Positions 26,744 to 38,322 of a stretch of 42,279 nt of DNA are shown one piece after another. The translations under genes were made by a program, and so were the position numbers. Origin of the DNA: Longicatena sp. Its GTDB lineage: Bacteria > Bacillota_I > Bacilli_A > Erysipelotrichales > Erysipelotrichaceae. A model generated the notes under the pieces. It saw only the letters and a list, made by a program, of their open reading frames with translations, had not been told where the DNA came from and searched no databases. The DNA is taken from positions 1-42,279 of the forward strand of contig JAHHST010000001.1 of assembly GCA_020025055.1 (NCBI GenBank). The letters are read 5' to 3'. Each line of letters begins with the position of its first letter. The first letter of the stretch is position 1.

Positions 26744-27211
26744 TTATTCAATTGATATTTTTGTATCTCCTGGCACATCTTGAATATATACATTCAAACC
26801 TTTTGATGCTAAGTATTGTAAATCATCCATATCTTCATCATCTACATATACTTTTTTAGATAATGCTCGTTTTCCTTCTGAAAAATGCATGTTACCTACA
26901 TTCACATCTTTCAATTCTACTCCTAAATCTACTAAACGACGTACATCTTTAGGAGTTCTACAAACTACAAAAATCTTTTGAGTAGGTGCTGCTTTGTTAA
27001 TAATAGCTGCAGTATGTTCAACTGTAAAAAAGCGAATCCCCACTCCTGAAGATTTTGCTGTCATGGCCATTAACGATTGTACAGTTTTATCTCCAGCAGT
27101 TTCGTCATCTGCAACAACAATTAAATTTGCACCAATTGTTTTTGTCCATGTAACTCCAACTTGTCCATGAACTAATCGATTATCGATACGAGTTAATAAA
27201 ATATTTGGCAT
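26744..27211 (-). CDS. Mannose-family PTS EIIB component (operon copy)
   Basis: A cytoplasmic phosphocarrier passing phosphate from IIA to the sugar. The active-site His is in TRIDNRLVHGQVGVTW; later VVADDETAGD, FFTVEHTAA and VNVGNMHFSEG are typical. The start is ATG 27211 (MPNILL), six to seven bases after GGAGGTGG. Longer in-frame starts extend into the promoter and can be ruled out. 155 residues. It is the first gene after the sigma-54 promoter. A second IIB lies upstream of levR; no IIA gene is present in the operon. Confidence 0.95.
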   Translation of the reverse strand: MPNILLTRIDNRLVHGQVGVTWTKTIGANLIVVADDETAGDKTVQSLMAMTAKSSGVGIRFFTVEHTAAIINKAAPTQKIFVVCRTPKDVRRLVDLGVELKDVNVGNMHFSEGKRALSKKVYVDDEDMDDLQYLASKGLNVYIQDVPGDTKISIE

Positions 27212-27242
27212 AATCATCCACCTCCGTCTTTCACTTATATAT

Positions 27243-27259
27243 AGCAAAAAGCGTGCCAA
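27243..27259 (-). promoter_or_regulatory. Sigma-54 (-24/-12) promoter of IIB-IIC-IID-HAD
   Basis: The minus strand reads TTGGCACGCTTTTTGCTA: TGGCAC at 27258-27253 and TTGC at 27247-27244, with the invariant GG-N10-GC spacing. It matches the YTGGCACG-N4-TTGCW consensus. RpoN is encoded 3.5 kb away and the AAA+ activator gene is immediately upstream, so the locus is self-sufficient. Confidence 0.93.
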
Positions 27260-27280
27260 CATAGTGTCGGACACGTTTTT
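27243..27280 (-). terminator. Weak terminator-like hairpin after levR-type gene, overlapping the sigma-54 promoter
   Basis: AAAAACGTGTCC and GGCACGCTTTTT pair (one bulge) around GACACTATGTT, with a T run, between the activator stop and the next gene. The -24 element forms its 3' arm. It also contains the 11-base palindrome GTGTCCGACAC (27264-27274). Confidence 0.5.
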
Positions 27281-27295
27281 TGTTATTATTTCGTT

Positions 27296-30019
27296 TTATT
27301 TGAAGTAATTTAATATAAATAGCGCTTCTATATCTGAAATTTCGACACTATATCTTTCACTTACGCCACTAAAAGCATTTTTTACGTATTGAATGCGTTC
27401 CTTTTCATTTTTCACTTGAGTTTCCATTCCTTTTGCCTCATCAATTGCTTGTTTCAAAATCAATCGTTCAATTAAACAACTAATATGTATATATAACCCT
27501 ACCTTTTTCGTAGCATCTAGTTCTTCTTTTAAATCATTTTCAAGATATGTGACAATTTCTTCAACATCATTAATAATTTTTTCTCCATTCAGAATAGTTA
27601 AATGATTTACAATATTTGATAAAGTAAAATTTTTAGTAATATTTTTTCTAAATTCAACTAGCTCTTCATTATTTAAATATTCTTTCATAATTTGTTCTAT
27701 AATCTCAAATTCATCATTCATCATGACACTTTCTATTGCCATGAAAGGAATATTCTCTATTTTTGGATCTAATGTACCAATAATCAAATCGACATCATAC
27801 CTATTAAACACAAGGTCACTTGTTCCATTTTCTACCAATTCTTTATAGTTATATGGTATGATAACCAGATCAATTTTTCTTGGCAATGACATAATCAACA
27901 ATTCACATATTTTTTGTGCTGCACCAAAACCTGTAGCACAAATTGATAAAATTGCCTTTTGTTTTTTTCTACTTTTCACAAAATGAGTTGAAATTTTATA
28001 TTTCTCATTAATATGTTCTAATACTTCTTCAATACATTTTCCTTGTAATATATCGTTTCCAACGGATAACGCCATTCCTGTTGATACATTATTTATGATT
28101 CCAATATTATAATCAAATACAGGCTTTATTTTTTTATAAATTGCTTCTAAACTACCCATGTCTACTAAAAAAATCAACTCTTTGATTGTACTTTTTCTCT
28201 TAATATATTCTTCAACTAATTTAGCTATTTTATCTATTGAAATATTAATTTCCATATCGATACCATCAAATATATATTGCCCTAACATCCTATTCACTGT
28301 TTCTGCAATACTGCTCGCTGTTGAATACCCATGGCATAGTATAACCCCGCCATAAGAACTAGGACCATCATCTTGATACTTTTCAAAAGAAACTGTTATC
28401 ATAAATAATAACAAATTATCTACTTCTATATCCAAATTTATTTTTATATTATCTATAATTTCTGTTGCTATATTGAATGCACGAGGTAGATATTCCTGCA
28501 ATTCATTCATCATTTTATCAATAATTTCTTTATTCTCACTAGTCCAAATATTTGTATCTGTATAACTTTTAGAGTATTCCAACAATATTTTTGAATAAAT
28601 TTTAATTTCATTATTAGGAATTGCTAAAGAATATTTATTCATCACAATAGAAAATATTTTATCTAATAATTTTAATAAATACTCTTCGTTTGTATTGTTT
28701 AAATAGCTACCATGAAACATAACGTAGTCTATATAATGTTCAATAATTAAACTAACTTTATTCTTATATGTATCAAATGAATCATTCATTTTTTCATATT
28801 GAATATAAGTGTTCAATATTTGCTGATACAATTTTAGAATAAATGAAGAATCATTTAAGCTACTTTTTAATGTGGAAATTGGAATCAAGTTTTCTTCTGT
28901 ATTGTGAACAGTAGACTTAAGTTGCATCGTTTTCAAGGTTGAAAAAATATATTCAGGCAAATCCTTCACCTTTACTTTTAATTTTTTAGACTCTTTATTC
29001 AATAAAAATGAATTTGCACAAGCTCCTTTAATTGCATTTTTTAATGTACCTACATTTCCTATAAATTCAAAATCCATCAATGTTTGATAGGCCAAATTAC
29101 TTATCAATATTTCTTTATTTAAACGTTTACTTTCTTTATGAAACATTTCATATATTAATTCTCTTTTTTCTATTAATGGTCTTTCTTTTAATGATGGTAC
29201 AGTAATAATAATTGGAATTCTTCGTAATAAAGTTTTTAATAATGCATTTTGTGGATTTTCAGTAGTAGCAAAAACAAGTCTACATTTCGAAGTATACCAA
29301 TTATCATTATCCCCTACTTTATGGTACATTTGTTTATCCATAAAGAAAAATAATTTTTCTTGGCATTCCGCTTTTAAACAATGCACTTCATCAAGAAACA
29401 AAATTCCTCCATCTGCCAATGCGATTAAACCTTCGTTATCTTCATCAGCACCAGTATATGCACCTTTGACATTCCCAAATAAATTTGTTGTCAGTAATTC
29501 TGGATTATTTGCATATTCAGAACAATTTACCGCAATAAATCTTTTATCTTTATCTATTATTTTTTGATTTAATGCATAATCATACATCATAGAAGCAATC
29601 ATACTTTTTCCTGTTCCTGTTGGACCTTGAATAAGAATTGGCAATCCACCTGGATATGTAACTGCAGCTTTACAATGATCAACAACACTCTTTAATGAGT
29701 TGTTATATCCAATTAAATTTTCAAAATCCATTTTGTCTTCACGAAAACAATTGATAAAATCATCAAATGATTCATAGACATCTTGATCACTCTTTCGAAT
29801 CATTTTTTCTTCAATGACATTTCGAGCAAAAAAATAAACAGGTCTTGTATTTATTTTAATAGCTTCCCCTTGTTTTACTTTTTCATTTAAATACTGTGAA
29901 ACTGTATTTCTACCTATATTTAAAGATAACGCAATATCTGCAGCTGTAAAAACTTTATTTTCTTCTATCACATTTTCTTTTGTTCGATTCATTAATTCTA
30001 AAAATACTTTTTCCTTCAT
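27296..30019 (-). CDS. LevR-type sigma-54 activator with PRD, EIIA and EIIB regulatory domains
   Basis: Activates the sigma-54 promoter of the PTS genes. Order: an N-terminal helix-turn-helix (about 20-50); an AAA+ domain with Walker A GPTGTGKS at 132-139 and the sigma-54 contact loop GAYTGA at 186-191 (GAFTGA variant); PRD1 (about 380-540); an EIIA-Man-like domain with CHGYST, phospho-His563; an EIIB-like region with SICATGFGAA, Cys694; and PRD2 (about 790-907, YIHISCLIERL). 907 residues match LevR/ManR. The PRD, EIIA and EIIB domains are targets of HPr and the PTS, so activity reports sugar uptake. An AGGTGA SD precedes the ATG. A 22-base gap follows the upstream IIB gene. Confidence 0.95.
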   Translation of the reverse strand: MKEKVFLELMNRTKENVIEENKVFTAADIALSLNIGRNTVSQYLNEKVKQGEAIKINTRPVYFFARNVIEEKMIRKSDQDVYESFDDFINCFREDKMDFENLIGYNNSLKSVVDHCKAAVTYPGGLPILIQGPTGTGKSMIASMMYDYALNQKIIDKDKRFIAVNCSEYANNPELLTTNLFGNVKGAYTGADEDNEGLIALADGGILFLDEVHCLKAECQEKLFFFMDKQMYHKVGDNDNWYTSKCRLVFATTENPQNALLKTLLRRIPIIITVPSLKERPLIEKRELIYEMFHKESKRLNKEILISNLAYQTLMDFEFIGNVGTLKNAIKGACANSFLLNKESKKLKVKVKDLPEYIFSTLKTMQLKSTVHNTEENLIPISTLKSSLNDSSFILKLYQQILNTYIQYEKMNDSFDTYKNKVSLIIEHYIDYVMFHGSYLNNTNEEYLLKLLDKIFSIVMNKYSLAIPNNEIKIYSKILLEYSKSYTDTNIWTSENKEIIDKMMNELQEYLPRAFNIATEIIDNIKINLDIEVDNLLLFMITVSFEKYQDDGPSSYGGVILCHGYSTASSIAETVNRMLGQYIFDGIDMEINISIDKIAKLVEEYIKRKSTIKELIFLVDMGSLEAIYKKIKPVFDYNIGIINNVSTGMALSVGNDILQGKCIEEVLEHINEKYKISTHFVKSRKKQKAILSICATGFGAAQKICELLIMSLPRKIDLVIIPYNYKELVENGTSDLVFNRYDVDLIIGTLDPKIENIPFMAIESVMMNDEFEIIEQIMKEYLNNEELVEFRKNITKNFTLSNIVNHLTILNGEKIINDVEEIVTYLENDLKEELDATKKVGLYIHISCLIERLILKQAIDEAKGMETQVKNEKERIQYVKNAFSGVSERYSVEISDIEALFILNYFK

Positions 30020-30041
30020 AATTTCACCTACATCTATATTA

Positions 30042-30548
30042 TTATCTTTTTATCTTCATTAAATCATAATTTAATTCAGTAAATTTTTCAATTGCTGTCC
30101 CTGGTACATCTTGATAAAATAATTGTACCCCTTTACTTAAAATATAATTCACAGCATCTACATCTTCTTTAGATAAATAAACCTTATGATTAAATACCAC
30201 CCTACCTCTTTCATAATGAATATTTCCAACATTTATACGTGATAAAAAAATATCTTTTTCCAATATTTTTTTAGCAACTTGAAGTGAAGGTATCACTAAA
30301 AATATTTTCTTATTCTTATCTAATTTACAATAGTTATTTATAAATTCATCTATTGTATAAAATATAATATTTAAACTAGCTGCAGTTGCTACGCTTTGCA
30401 TCAGTTTCTGTGAAAACGGGCTTGTAGCAGTCATATCATCCACTACTACTAATGAATTTATATTCAACACATGTCCCCATGTCATTCCTACTTGACCATG
30501 AACTAAACGATTGTCTATTCTTGTAAGCACAATATTATCTGTATTCAT
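30042..30548 (-). CDS. Second mannose-family PTS EIIB component
   Basis: A separate IIB (168 residues), related to but clearly diverged from the operon IIB. Active-site His is in TRIDNRLVHGQVGMTWGH, followed by VVVDDMTATSPFSQKL, INVGNIHYERG and a DVPG-type end. The likely start is the second of two tandem ATGs (30548), six bases from GGAGG. It is cotranscribed with the activator. A stand-alone IIB next to a LevR-type protein, with no IIA and no IIC of its own, could act as a signalling phosphodonor to the activator; this is inference. Confidence 0.92.
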   Translation of the reverse strand: MNTDNIVLTRIDNRLVHGQVGMTWGHVLNINSLVVVDDMTATSPFSQKLMQSVATAASLNIIFYTIDEFINNYCKLDKNKKIFLVIPSLQVAKKILEKDIFLSRINVGNIHYERGRVVFNHKVYLSKEDVDAVNYILSKGVQLFYQDVPGTAIEKFTELNYDLMKIKR

Positions 30549-30573
30549 CATATTCCTCCATTCAGTATATTAT

Positions 30574-30614
30574 TTATATGTTACAATCTAATTTTATAAG
30601 ATTGTAACATATAA
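30574..30614. repeat. Perfect 16-base inverted repeat between IIB2 and rpoN
   Basis: Arms TTATATGTTACAATCT (30574-30589) and its exact complement (30599-30614), separated by nine bases, in the AT-rich divergent intergenic region. No T run suited to a terminator; an operator for either gene is likely. Confidence 0.55.
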
Positions 30615-30682
30615 TTCATCATAGTTTTATAATTATATTTATTATATATATGGTAAATATATTAGTAAGGAGGTTTTTACAT

Positions 30683-31945
30683 ATGAAAACTACTCATAAC
30701 CTGATTCCTGAAATAAAACAAACTCAAACACTGTCTACTCGTCAGTTACAAAATTTAAAAATACTTGAATTTTCAAATTATGAACTTCAACAACACATTC
30801 AGAACGAACTAGAATCAAATCCTCTTTTAGAACAAGACTATTCGTTTGAAGATGGATATATTAGTAAATGTCAATGTAATTTTGAACTTATGTTAAATTA
30901 TGTAGTACAGGAAGAGTCATTACAAGATATTTTACAACAACAAATTCATTGCTATCGTAAACCAATTCATGAAGATTTAGCTATTTTTTTATCTAATCTA
31001 TTAGATGAAAATGGCTATCTTACATATTCAAATAAAAAAATTCAAAAATATTTTTCTCAATATTCAATTGATGATATAGAAGATACCATCAATATTTTAC
31101 AAACCTTTGAACCTTCTGGTATCTTTGCACGAAATTTACAAGAATGTCTTTTAATACAATTAACTTCTACATCTCATAAACAATCTAATCTTGCCATTAC
31201 TTTAGTAAATGATTTTTTAGAAGACATCGCACTCAATAATTTAAACAAGATATCCTCTCATTTAAAAGTAAGTGTAGATGATATAAAAGAGGCTGTTTCA
31301 TTAATAAAATCCCTAAATCCAAAACCTGGTTCAAATTTTGCTTCATCTTCTATTTATCTATACCCTGATATTTTTGTATCTGTAGATAATGATGAAGTAC
31401 ATATTGAACTATTTAGAAATAACTACGGATTACACTTACAATCCTATGATTTCTTATCTCACTACGAAGACACTAAAAAATATTTAAAACAAGAAAAAGT
31501 AAAAGCGGAACATCTTATTTCGAGTATTAATAAAAGAAATACAACTTTATTACATATTACAGAATCCATTATTGCACACCAATTAGCTTACTTTACAGAA
31601 GGAAAGGCATTACGTCCTTTATCATTAAAAATTATTGCTGATGAATTGCAATATAGTGAATCCACAATAAGTAGATGTATATCAAATAAATCTTTAATCT
31701 TTAATACGCAAATAATTCCATTAAAATACTTTTTTGTAAAATCTGTGTCTGAATCAGATAAAAGTACAAATGAAGTTTACAAAGCATTAAAAGATTTAAT
31801 CCACTCTGAAAATCCTAACCACCCTTATAGCGATCAAAAACTGTGTTATTTATTAAATGAAAATGGTTTTCAGATTTCTAGAAGAACCGTTGCAAAATAT
31901 AGAAACATTTTGCATGTTCCAAGCGCTGCACAAAGAAAACAATAA
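30683..31945 (+). CDS. rpoN: RNA polymerase sigma-54 factor
   Basis: Directs RNA polymerase to -24/-12 promoters and needs an AAA+ activator. Region I is Gln/Leu-rich (LSTRQLQNLKILEFSNYELQ). The core-binding part follows, then the helix-turn-helix (YSESTISRCISNKSL) and the RpoN box near the C-terminus, SRRTVAKYR (consensus ARRTVAKYR). 420 residues. The start ATG 30683 has AAGGAGG nine bases upstream; an ATG 11 codons earlier has no SD. It is the only convincing plus-strand gene and is divergent from the LevR-type operon, which is probably its main client here. Confidence 0.96.
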   Translation: MKTTHNLIPEIKQTQTLSTRQLQNLKILEFSNYELQQHIQNELESNPLLEQDYSFEDGYISKCQCNFELMLNYVVQEESLQDILQQQIHCYRKPIHEDLAIFLSNLLDENGYLTYSNKKIQKYFSQYSIDDIEDTINILQTFEPSGIFARNLQECLLIQLTSTSHKQSNLAITLVNDFLEDIALNNLNKISSHLKVSVDDIKEAVSLIKSLNPKPGSNFASSSIYLYPDIFVSVDNDEVHIELFRNNYGLHLQSYDFLSHYEDTKKYLKQEKVKAEHLISSINKRNTTLLHITESIIAHQLAYFTEGKALRPLSLKIIADELQYSESTISRCISNKSLIFNTQIIPLKYFFVKSVSESDKSTNEVYKALKDLIHSENPNHPYSDQKLCYLLNENGFQISRRTVAKYRNILHVPSAAQRKQ

Positions 31946-32044
31946 AAAAGGTTATACAGTGAAATGAACCTCCCCAAAAAGTTAGATCTAAAATCTACCG
32001 ATTAAAAGGTCAGTTCATTCAACTGGTATAACCTCTTTTTTTAT
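31944..32044. terminator. Bidirectional terminator between rpoN and atpC, with an inserted repeat-like middle
   Basis: AAAAAAGGTTATAC (31945-31958) pairs with GTATAACCTCTTTTTTT (32026-32042), and AATGAAC with GTTCATT inside. T runs exist in both directions for the convergent genes. The ~45-base centre (31970-32012) resembles the ends of an insertion element. Confidence 0.75.
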
Positions 32045-32437
32045 TTAACTATTATATACGTGAATACGATTAATAGCTTTTGCTAACGCAACTTCAGCTC
32101 TTTTTATATTTGTATCTTGATCACGTTTTTGTAAACGAACTTCTGCACGTTCTTTCGCACGTTTTGCACGTTCAATATCAATTTCTTCTCTGCCTTCAAC
32201 AGCATCACTTAAAATACGCATTTCATTGTCTGCAAATTGCATTAAACCACCAGCCATTGCATAATCTTTTTTCTGCTTATTTTCTGTAAGAGTACATTTA
32301 CAAGTTTTAAGCATTGCAACAATTGGCATATGGTTAGAAAGAATTGTTGTTTCACCTTCTACTGTTGTTAGATGTACTTCTTCCACTTCTCCCTCTTTAT
32401 ATAATCCAAGGGGAGTAATGATTTTTAGCTTAATCAT
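32045..32437 (-). CDS. atpC: ATP synthase F1 epsilon subunit
   Basis: A central-stalk subunit that couples rotation and can inhibit hydrolysis. The N-terminal beta barrel is LKIITPLGLYKEGEVEEVHL..TVEGETTILSNHMPIV. The C-terminal helical hairpin has REEIDIERAKRAKERAEVRL. 130 residues. Four bases after atpD. Last gene of the upp-atp operon; the bidirectional terminator follows. ywzB, which follows atpC in Bacillus, is 11 kb away. Confidence 0.97.
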   Translation of the reverse strand: MIKLKIITPLGLYKEGEVEEVHLTTVEGETTILSNHMPIVAMLKTCKCTLTENKQKKDYAMAGGLMQFADNEMRILSDAVEGREEIDIERAKRAKERAEVRLQKRDQDTNIKRAEVALAKAINRIHVYNS

Positions 32438-32441
32438 AAGA

Positions 32442-34699
<2,258 letters not shown>

Positions 34700-34702
34700 A
34701 AA

Positions 34703-36223
34703 CTATCCTTCTAACGTATTCTTGAATACAGTTTCAAAAGATTTCAATGCTTCTGTTATACGAGCAGATAATGCATCATCTAATGCACCTTTTTCATGAA
34801 TATCTTTAATGATATCTGCATGTTCACGTTCCATATATTTTAGCATTTCTCTTTCATATACTTTTACCTGATCAACTTTAACAGGTTTCAAGAATTTATG
34901 TTTTGCCGCAAATAAAGATAATACCTGATGTTCTACTGGCATTGGTTCATATTGATTTTGAATTAATAATTTTGTTAATCGTTCTCCATGAGCCAATGTT
35001 TCTGTAGTAGCTGCATCTAAATCACTACCAAATTTTGCGAAAGCTTGCATTTCACGGAATTGTGCTAATTCTAATTTTAAGCTTCCACTCACTTGTTTCA
35101 TTGCTTTGATTTGAGCTGCACTACCTACACGAGATACAGATAAACCACTATCTACTGCAGGTCTTACCCCACTATTAAATAATTCTGTTTGTAAGAAAAT
35201 TTGTCCATCTGTAATTGAAATAACATTTGTTGGAATATAAGCTGAGATATCACCAGCTTGTGTTTCAATGATTGGTAAAGCAGTTAAACTTCCTCCACCT
35301 AATTCATCATTTAATTTTGCTGCACGTTCCAATAAACGACTATGTAAATAGAATACATCTCCTGGATATGCTTCACGTCCAGGTGGGCGTTTTAATAATA
35401 ATGACATTGTACGATAAGCTACCGCATGTTTACTTAAGTCATCATAAATAATTAAAACATCTTCTCCATTTTCCATCCATTCTTCACCAATCGCACATCC
35501 TGCATATGGTGCAATATATTGTAATGGAGCAGGATCACTTGCTGTAGAAGATACGATTGTTGTATATTCCATAGCTCCATGACTTCTTAATTTTTCAACG
35601 ATTTGTGCAACTGTACTTGCTTTTTGTCCAATCGCAACATAGATACACTTCACGTTTTTATCTTTTTGATTGATAATTGTATCAATCGCAATTGCTGTTT
35701 TACCTGTTTGACGGTCACCAATGATTAACTCACGTTGTCCTTTTCCAATAGGAATCATAGAATCGATAACTTTTAAACCTGTTTGAACTGGTTGATGAAC
35801 ACTTTTACGTGTCATAACCCCAGGAGCTACACGTTCTACTGGACGGAATTTATCACTTACAATAGGTGTTCCTCCATCAATTGCTTGTCCTAATGCATTT
35901 ACAACACGTCCAAGCATCATATCCCCAACAGGAACCTCTACGATTTTCCCTGTACGTTTTACTTCGTCTCCCTCTTTGATTCCTTTGTCATCACCTAATA
36001 ATACGGCTCCAACATGTTCCTCTTCAAGGTTTAATACCATTCCATATACATCATGTGGGAATAGTAATAATTCTCCAGACATTGCATTTTTTAGACCATG
36101 AACAAGTGATATACCATCACCGATGGTAATTACAGTACCAGTTTCTCCAACTTCTAATTCATCATCGTAGCGGCGTATCTGTTCTTTAATCAGTTTGCTA
36201 ATTTCTTCTGGTCTCAAACTCAC
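34703..36223 (-). CDS. atpA: ATP synthase F1 alpha subunit
   Basis: A non-catalytic nucleotide-binding partner of beta. Walker A is [13 protein letters not shown], and [20 protein letters not shown] is typical. The start is GTG 36223 ([11 protein letters not shown]), eight bases after GAGG, matching the family start. Earlier GTG codons lie within or too close to the SD. 506 residues; ten bases after atpH. Confidence 0.97.
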   Translation of the reverse strand: MSLRPEEISKLIKEQIRRYDDELEVGETGTVITIGDGISLVHGLKNAMSGELLLFPHDVYGMVLNLEEEHVGAVLLGDDKGIKEGDEVKRTGKIVEVPVGDMMLGRVVNALGQAIDGGTPIVSDKFRPVERVAPGVMTRKSVHQPVQTGLKVIDSMIPIGKGQRELIIGDRQTGKTAIAIDTIINQKDKNVKCIYVAIGQKASTVAQIVEKLRSHGAMEYTTIVSSTASDPAPLQYIAPYAGCAIGEEWMENGEDVLIIYDDLSKHAVAYRTMSLLLKRPPGREAYPGDVFYLHSRLLERAAKLNDELGGGSLTALPIIETQAGDISAYIPTNVISITDGQIFLQTELFNSGVRPAVDSGLSVSRVGSAAQIKAMKQVSGSLKLELAQFREMQAFAKFGSDLDAATTETLAHGERLTKLLIQNQYEPMPVEHQVLSLFAAKHKFLKPVKVDQVKVYEREMLKYMEREHADIIKDIHEKGALDDALSARITEALKSFETVFKNTLEG

Positions 36224-36241
36224 CACATTCACCTCGCTTAA

Positions 36242-36790
36242 TTACTTTCCTTCAGATATATTCAAAACAGAGCGTTTTAAACGTTGTAGTCTTCCATCTG
36301 CTGAATTGTCTATAATCTGATCATTGATTTTAATGCGAATACCAGCAAGCAGACTTTCGTCTGTTGTTAGTACAAACTCTACTTTTTTATTTAATTTTGT
36401 TTCTAATGTTTCTTTTAACTTTTGAACTTCGTTATCTTTTAATTTTGTAGCACTTTTTACATAAACCACTTGAATATTGTTAAATTTGTTATATTCTTTA
36501 TTAAATTCTTTACGAATTTCTTCTAGTTTTGAAAAACGCCCTTTATCAATTAATAATTTTAAAAAGTTTAATAACATATGATCAATCTGTGTACCAAAAA
36601 CAGATCCGATAATATTTTTCTTTTCTTCTTTATTAATTTTTGGATGTACCATAACAGATTTAAAATCCATATCGTTTTTCACACTGTCTGCAACAATATT
36701 TAACTGTTCTTTAAATACATCTAATTTTTGATCTTCTTGTCCTAACGCAAATAATGCATCACAATAGTTTTTACTAACTAAGCTTGCCAT
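36242..36790 (-). CDS. atpH: ATP synthase delta subunit
   Basis: The peripheral-stalk cap on F1. 182 residues; starts with the conserved YCDALFALGQ and ends with the KINDQIIDNSADGRLQRL family signature. It overlaps the atpF end by 13 bases, so translation is coupled. Confidence 0.96.
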   Translation of the reverse strand: MASLVSKNYCDALFALGQEDQKLDVFKEQLNIVADSVKNDMDFKSVMVHPKINKEEKKNIIGSVFGTQIDHMLLNFLKLLIDKGRFSKLEEIRKEFNKEYNKFNNIQVVYVKSATKLKDNEVQKLKETLETKLNKKVEFVLTTDESLLAGIRIKINDQIIDNSADGRLQRLKRSVLNISEGK

Positions 36791-37296
36791 GAGTCATCAC
36801 CTGCATGTTCAATAAAATCATTTACATATTTTTGTTGTTGTTCTTCATCAAGTTCTTTTTCAATAATTTTACTTGCTGCTTCAAACGCAACATCTGCAAT
36901 GGTTTGTTTCATTTCTTTTTGTGCTTGAACTTTTTCACGTTCTATATCCTGCATCGCTTTTGTTTTTAATCCATCTGCTTCTTCTCTTGCTTTTGCTAAA
37001 ATTTCTTTCTTTTCAGCACTTGCATTTTGTTTCGCAGTTTCTAAAATATCAAAAGCTTCACTTTTGACATTTGCCATTTGCATTTCATACTGTTCTTTAT
37101 AGCTTTCTCCAGCTTTTCTAGCTTCTTCTCCAGCATTGATATCTGCTGCAATAGCATCTTGACGTTTTTGGAAAAATTCTAAAATTACATCCCAAAAATA
37201 ATGCTTTGCAATCAAACAAATAATAAGGGTAGAAATACAAACAAGAGCCATATCCACAGGATTTATGCGCAGGTAATTTGAAATATTTATATCCAT
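36778..37296 (-). CDS. atpF: ATP synthase F0 b subunit
   Basis: The peripheral stalk dimer. One transmembrane helix (about residues 13-35, NPVDMALVCISTLIICLIAKHYFWDVILEF is split across it), then a long Ala/Glu/Lys-rich coiled coil. 172 residues. AAGGAGG SD. Confidence 0.96.
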   Translation of the reverse strand: MDINISNYLRINPVDMALVCISTLIICLIAKHYFWDVILEFFQKRQDAIAADINAGEEARKAGESYKEQYEMQMANVKSEAFDILETAKQNASAEKKEILAKAREEADGLKTKAMQDIEREKVQAQKEMKQTIADVAFEAASKIIEKELDEEQQQKYVNDFIEHAGDDSWQA

Positions 37297-37329
37297 CTGC
37301 TCATCCTCCTTGTAGCTTTGCTAGATATC

Positions 37330-37590
<261 letters not shown>

Positions 37591-37623
37591 CTATATTTAT
37601 CAATAAATAGCTTTTTTTATTAC

Positions 37624-38319
37624 TTATTCTTCTTCATCAGCATATGATTCACTCAAGAAGAAACTTGCAAGAGTGAAGAATATGTAGGTTTGAATTAACC
37701 CTGAGAAGATATCAAAATACGCATGTAAGAACGGTGTAAAAGAGAATCCTAAAACACCTAGGGGCATAACTAACTTCATAAGCGTATAAACTAATGTAGT
37801 AATAATCGTACCAGCAAGTAAGTTACCAAACAAACGTAGTGATAAGGATACTGGCAATGCCAAATCACCTAATAAGTTCATTGGTAAGAATAGAATAAAT
37901 GGATCGGTTAACTCTTTCCATCTTCCTATTGCTCCTTTTTCTTTAAGACCAACGAATTGAATTAATAAAAACATCATAAGTGCTAATGTTACATTGACAC
38001 TTAAGTTTGATGTTGGGGGTTGCAATCCGATTAATCCTAAAAGATTACTTGGAGCCATCAAAAAAATTAAAGTACCAAAAAATGGTAAATATAATCTTGT
38101 ACGTGATTTTAAGTTTCCAGATACAATTCCTGTACTAAGATTTACTAAATACTCACATACAAGCACAAAGCCTTTTGGCGGCTTTGTTGGATCTGCTTTC
38201 TTAATCTTATTTCCAGCTACTATAAAAAAGATAGCTAAGACTACGCAAAGCAATAGCCAATTGACGATGGATGGATGAACTTGAAATGTCATTCCACCTA
38301 TTTGGATTACAAATTCCAC
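37624..38319 (-). CDS. atpB: ATP synthase F0 a subunit
   Basis: Forms the ion half-channels beside the c ring. 231 residues with five or six helices. The essential Arg is in SLSLRLFGNLLAGTII. It starts with GTG behind AAAGGAGG, and the N-terminal FQVHPSIVNW is typical. It lies three bases after atpI. Confidence 0.97.
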   Translation of the reverse strand: MEFVIQIGGMTFQVHPSIVNWLLLCVVLAIFFIVAGNKIKKADPTKPPKGFVLVCEYLVNLSTGIVSGNLKSRTRLYLPFFGTLIFLMAPSNLLGLIGLQPPTSNLSVNVTLALMMFLLIQFVGLKEKGAIGRWKELTDPFILFLPMNLLGDLALPVSLSLRLFGNLLAGTIITTLVYTLMKLVMPLGVLGFSFTPFLHAYFDIFSGLIQTYIFFTLASFFLSESYADEEE

Positions 38320-38322
38320 AAA

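Noticed and set aside
27212..27274. N-terminal extension of the operon IIB protein
   Set aside because: The extension lies over the SD and the sigma-54 promoter and is absent from the family; the SD fits the start at 27211.
30552..30650. A sigma-54 promoter for the second IIB and activator genes
   Set aside because: No GG-N10-GC pattern found on the minus strand in this interval; the region is too AT-rich for a -24/-12 site.
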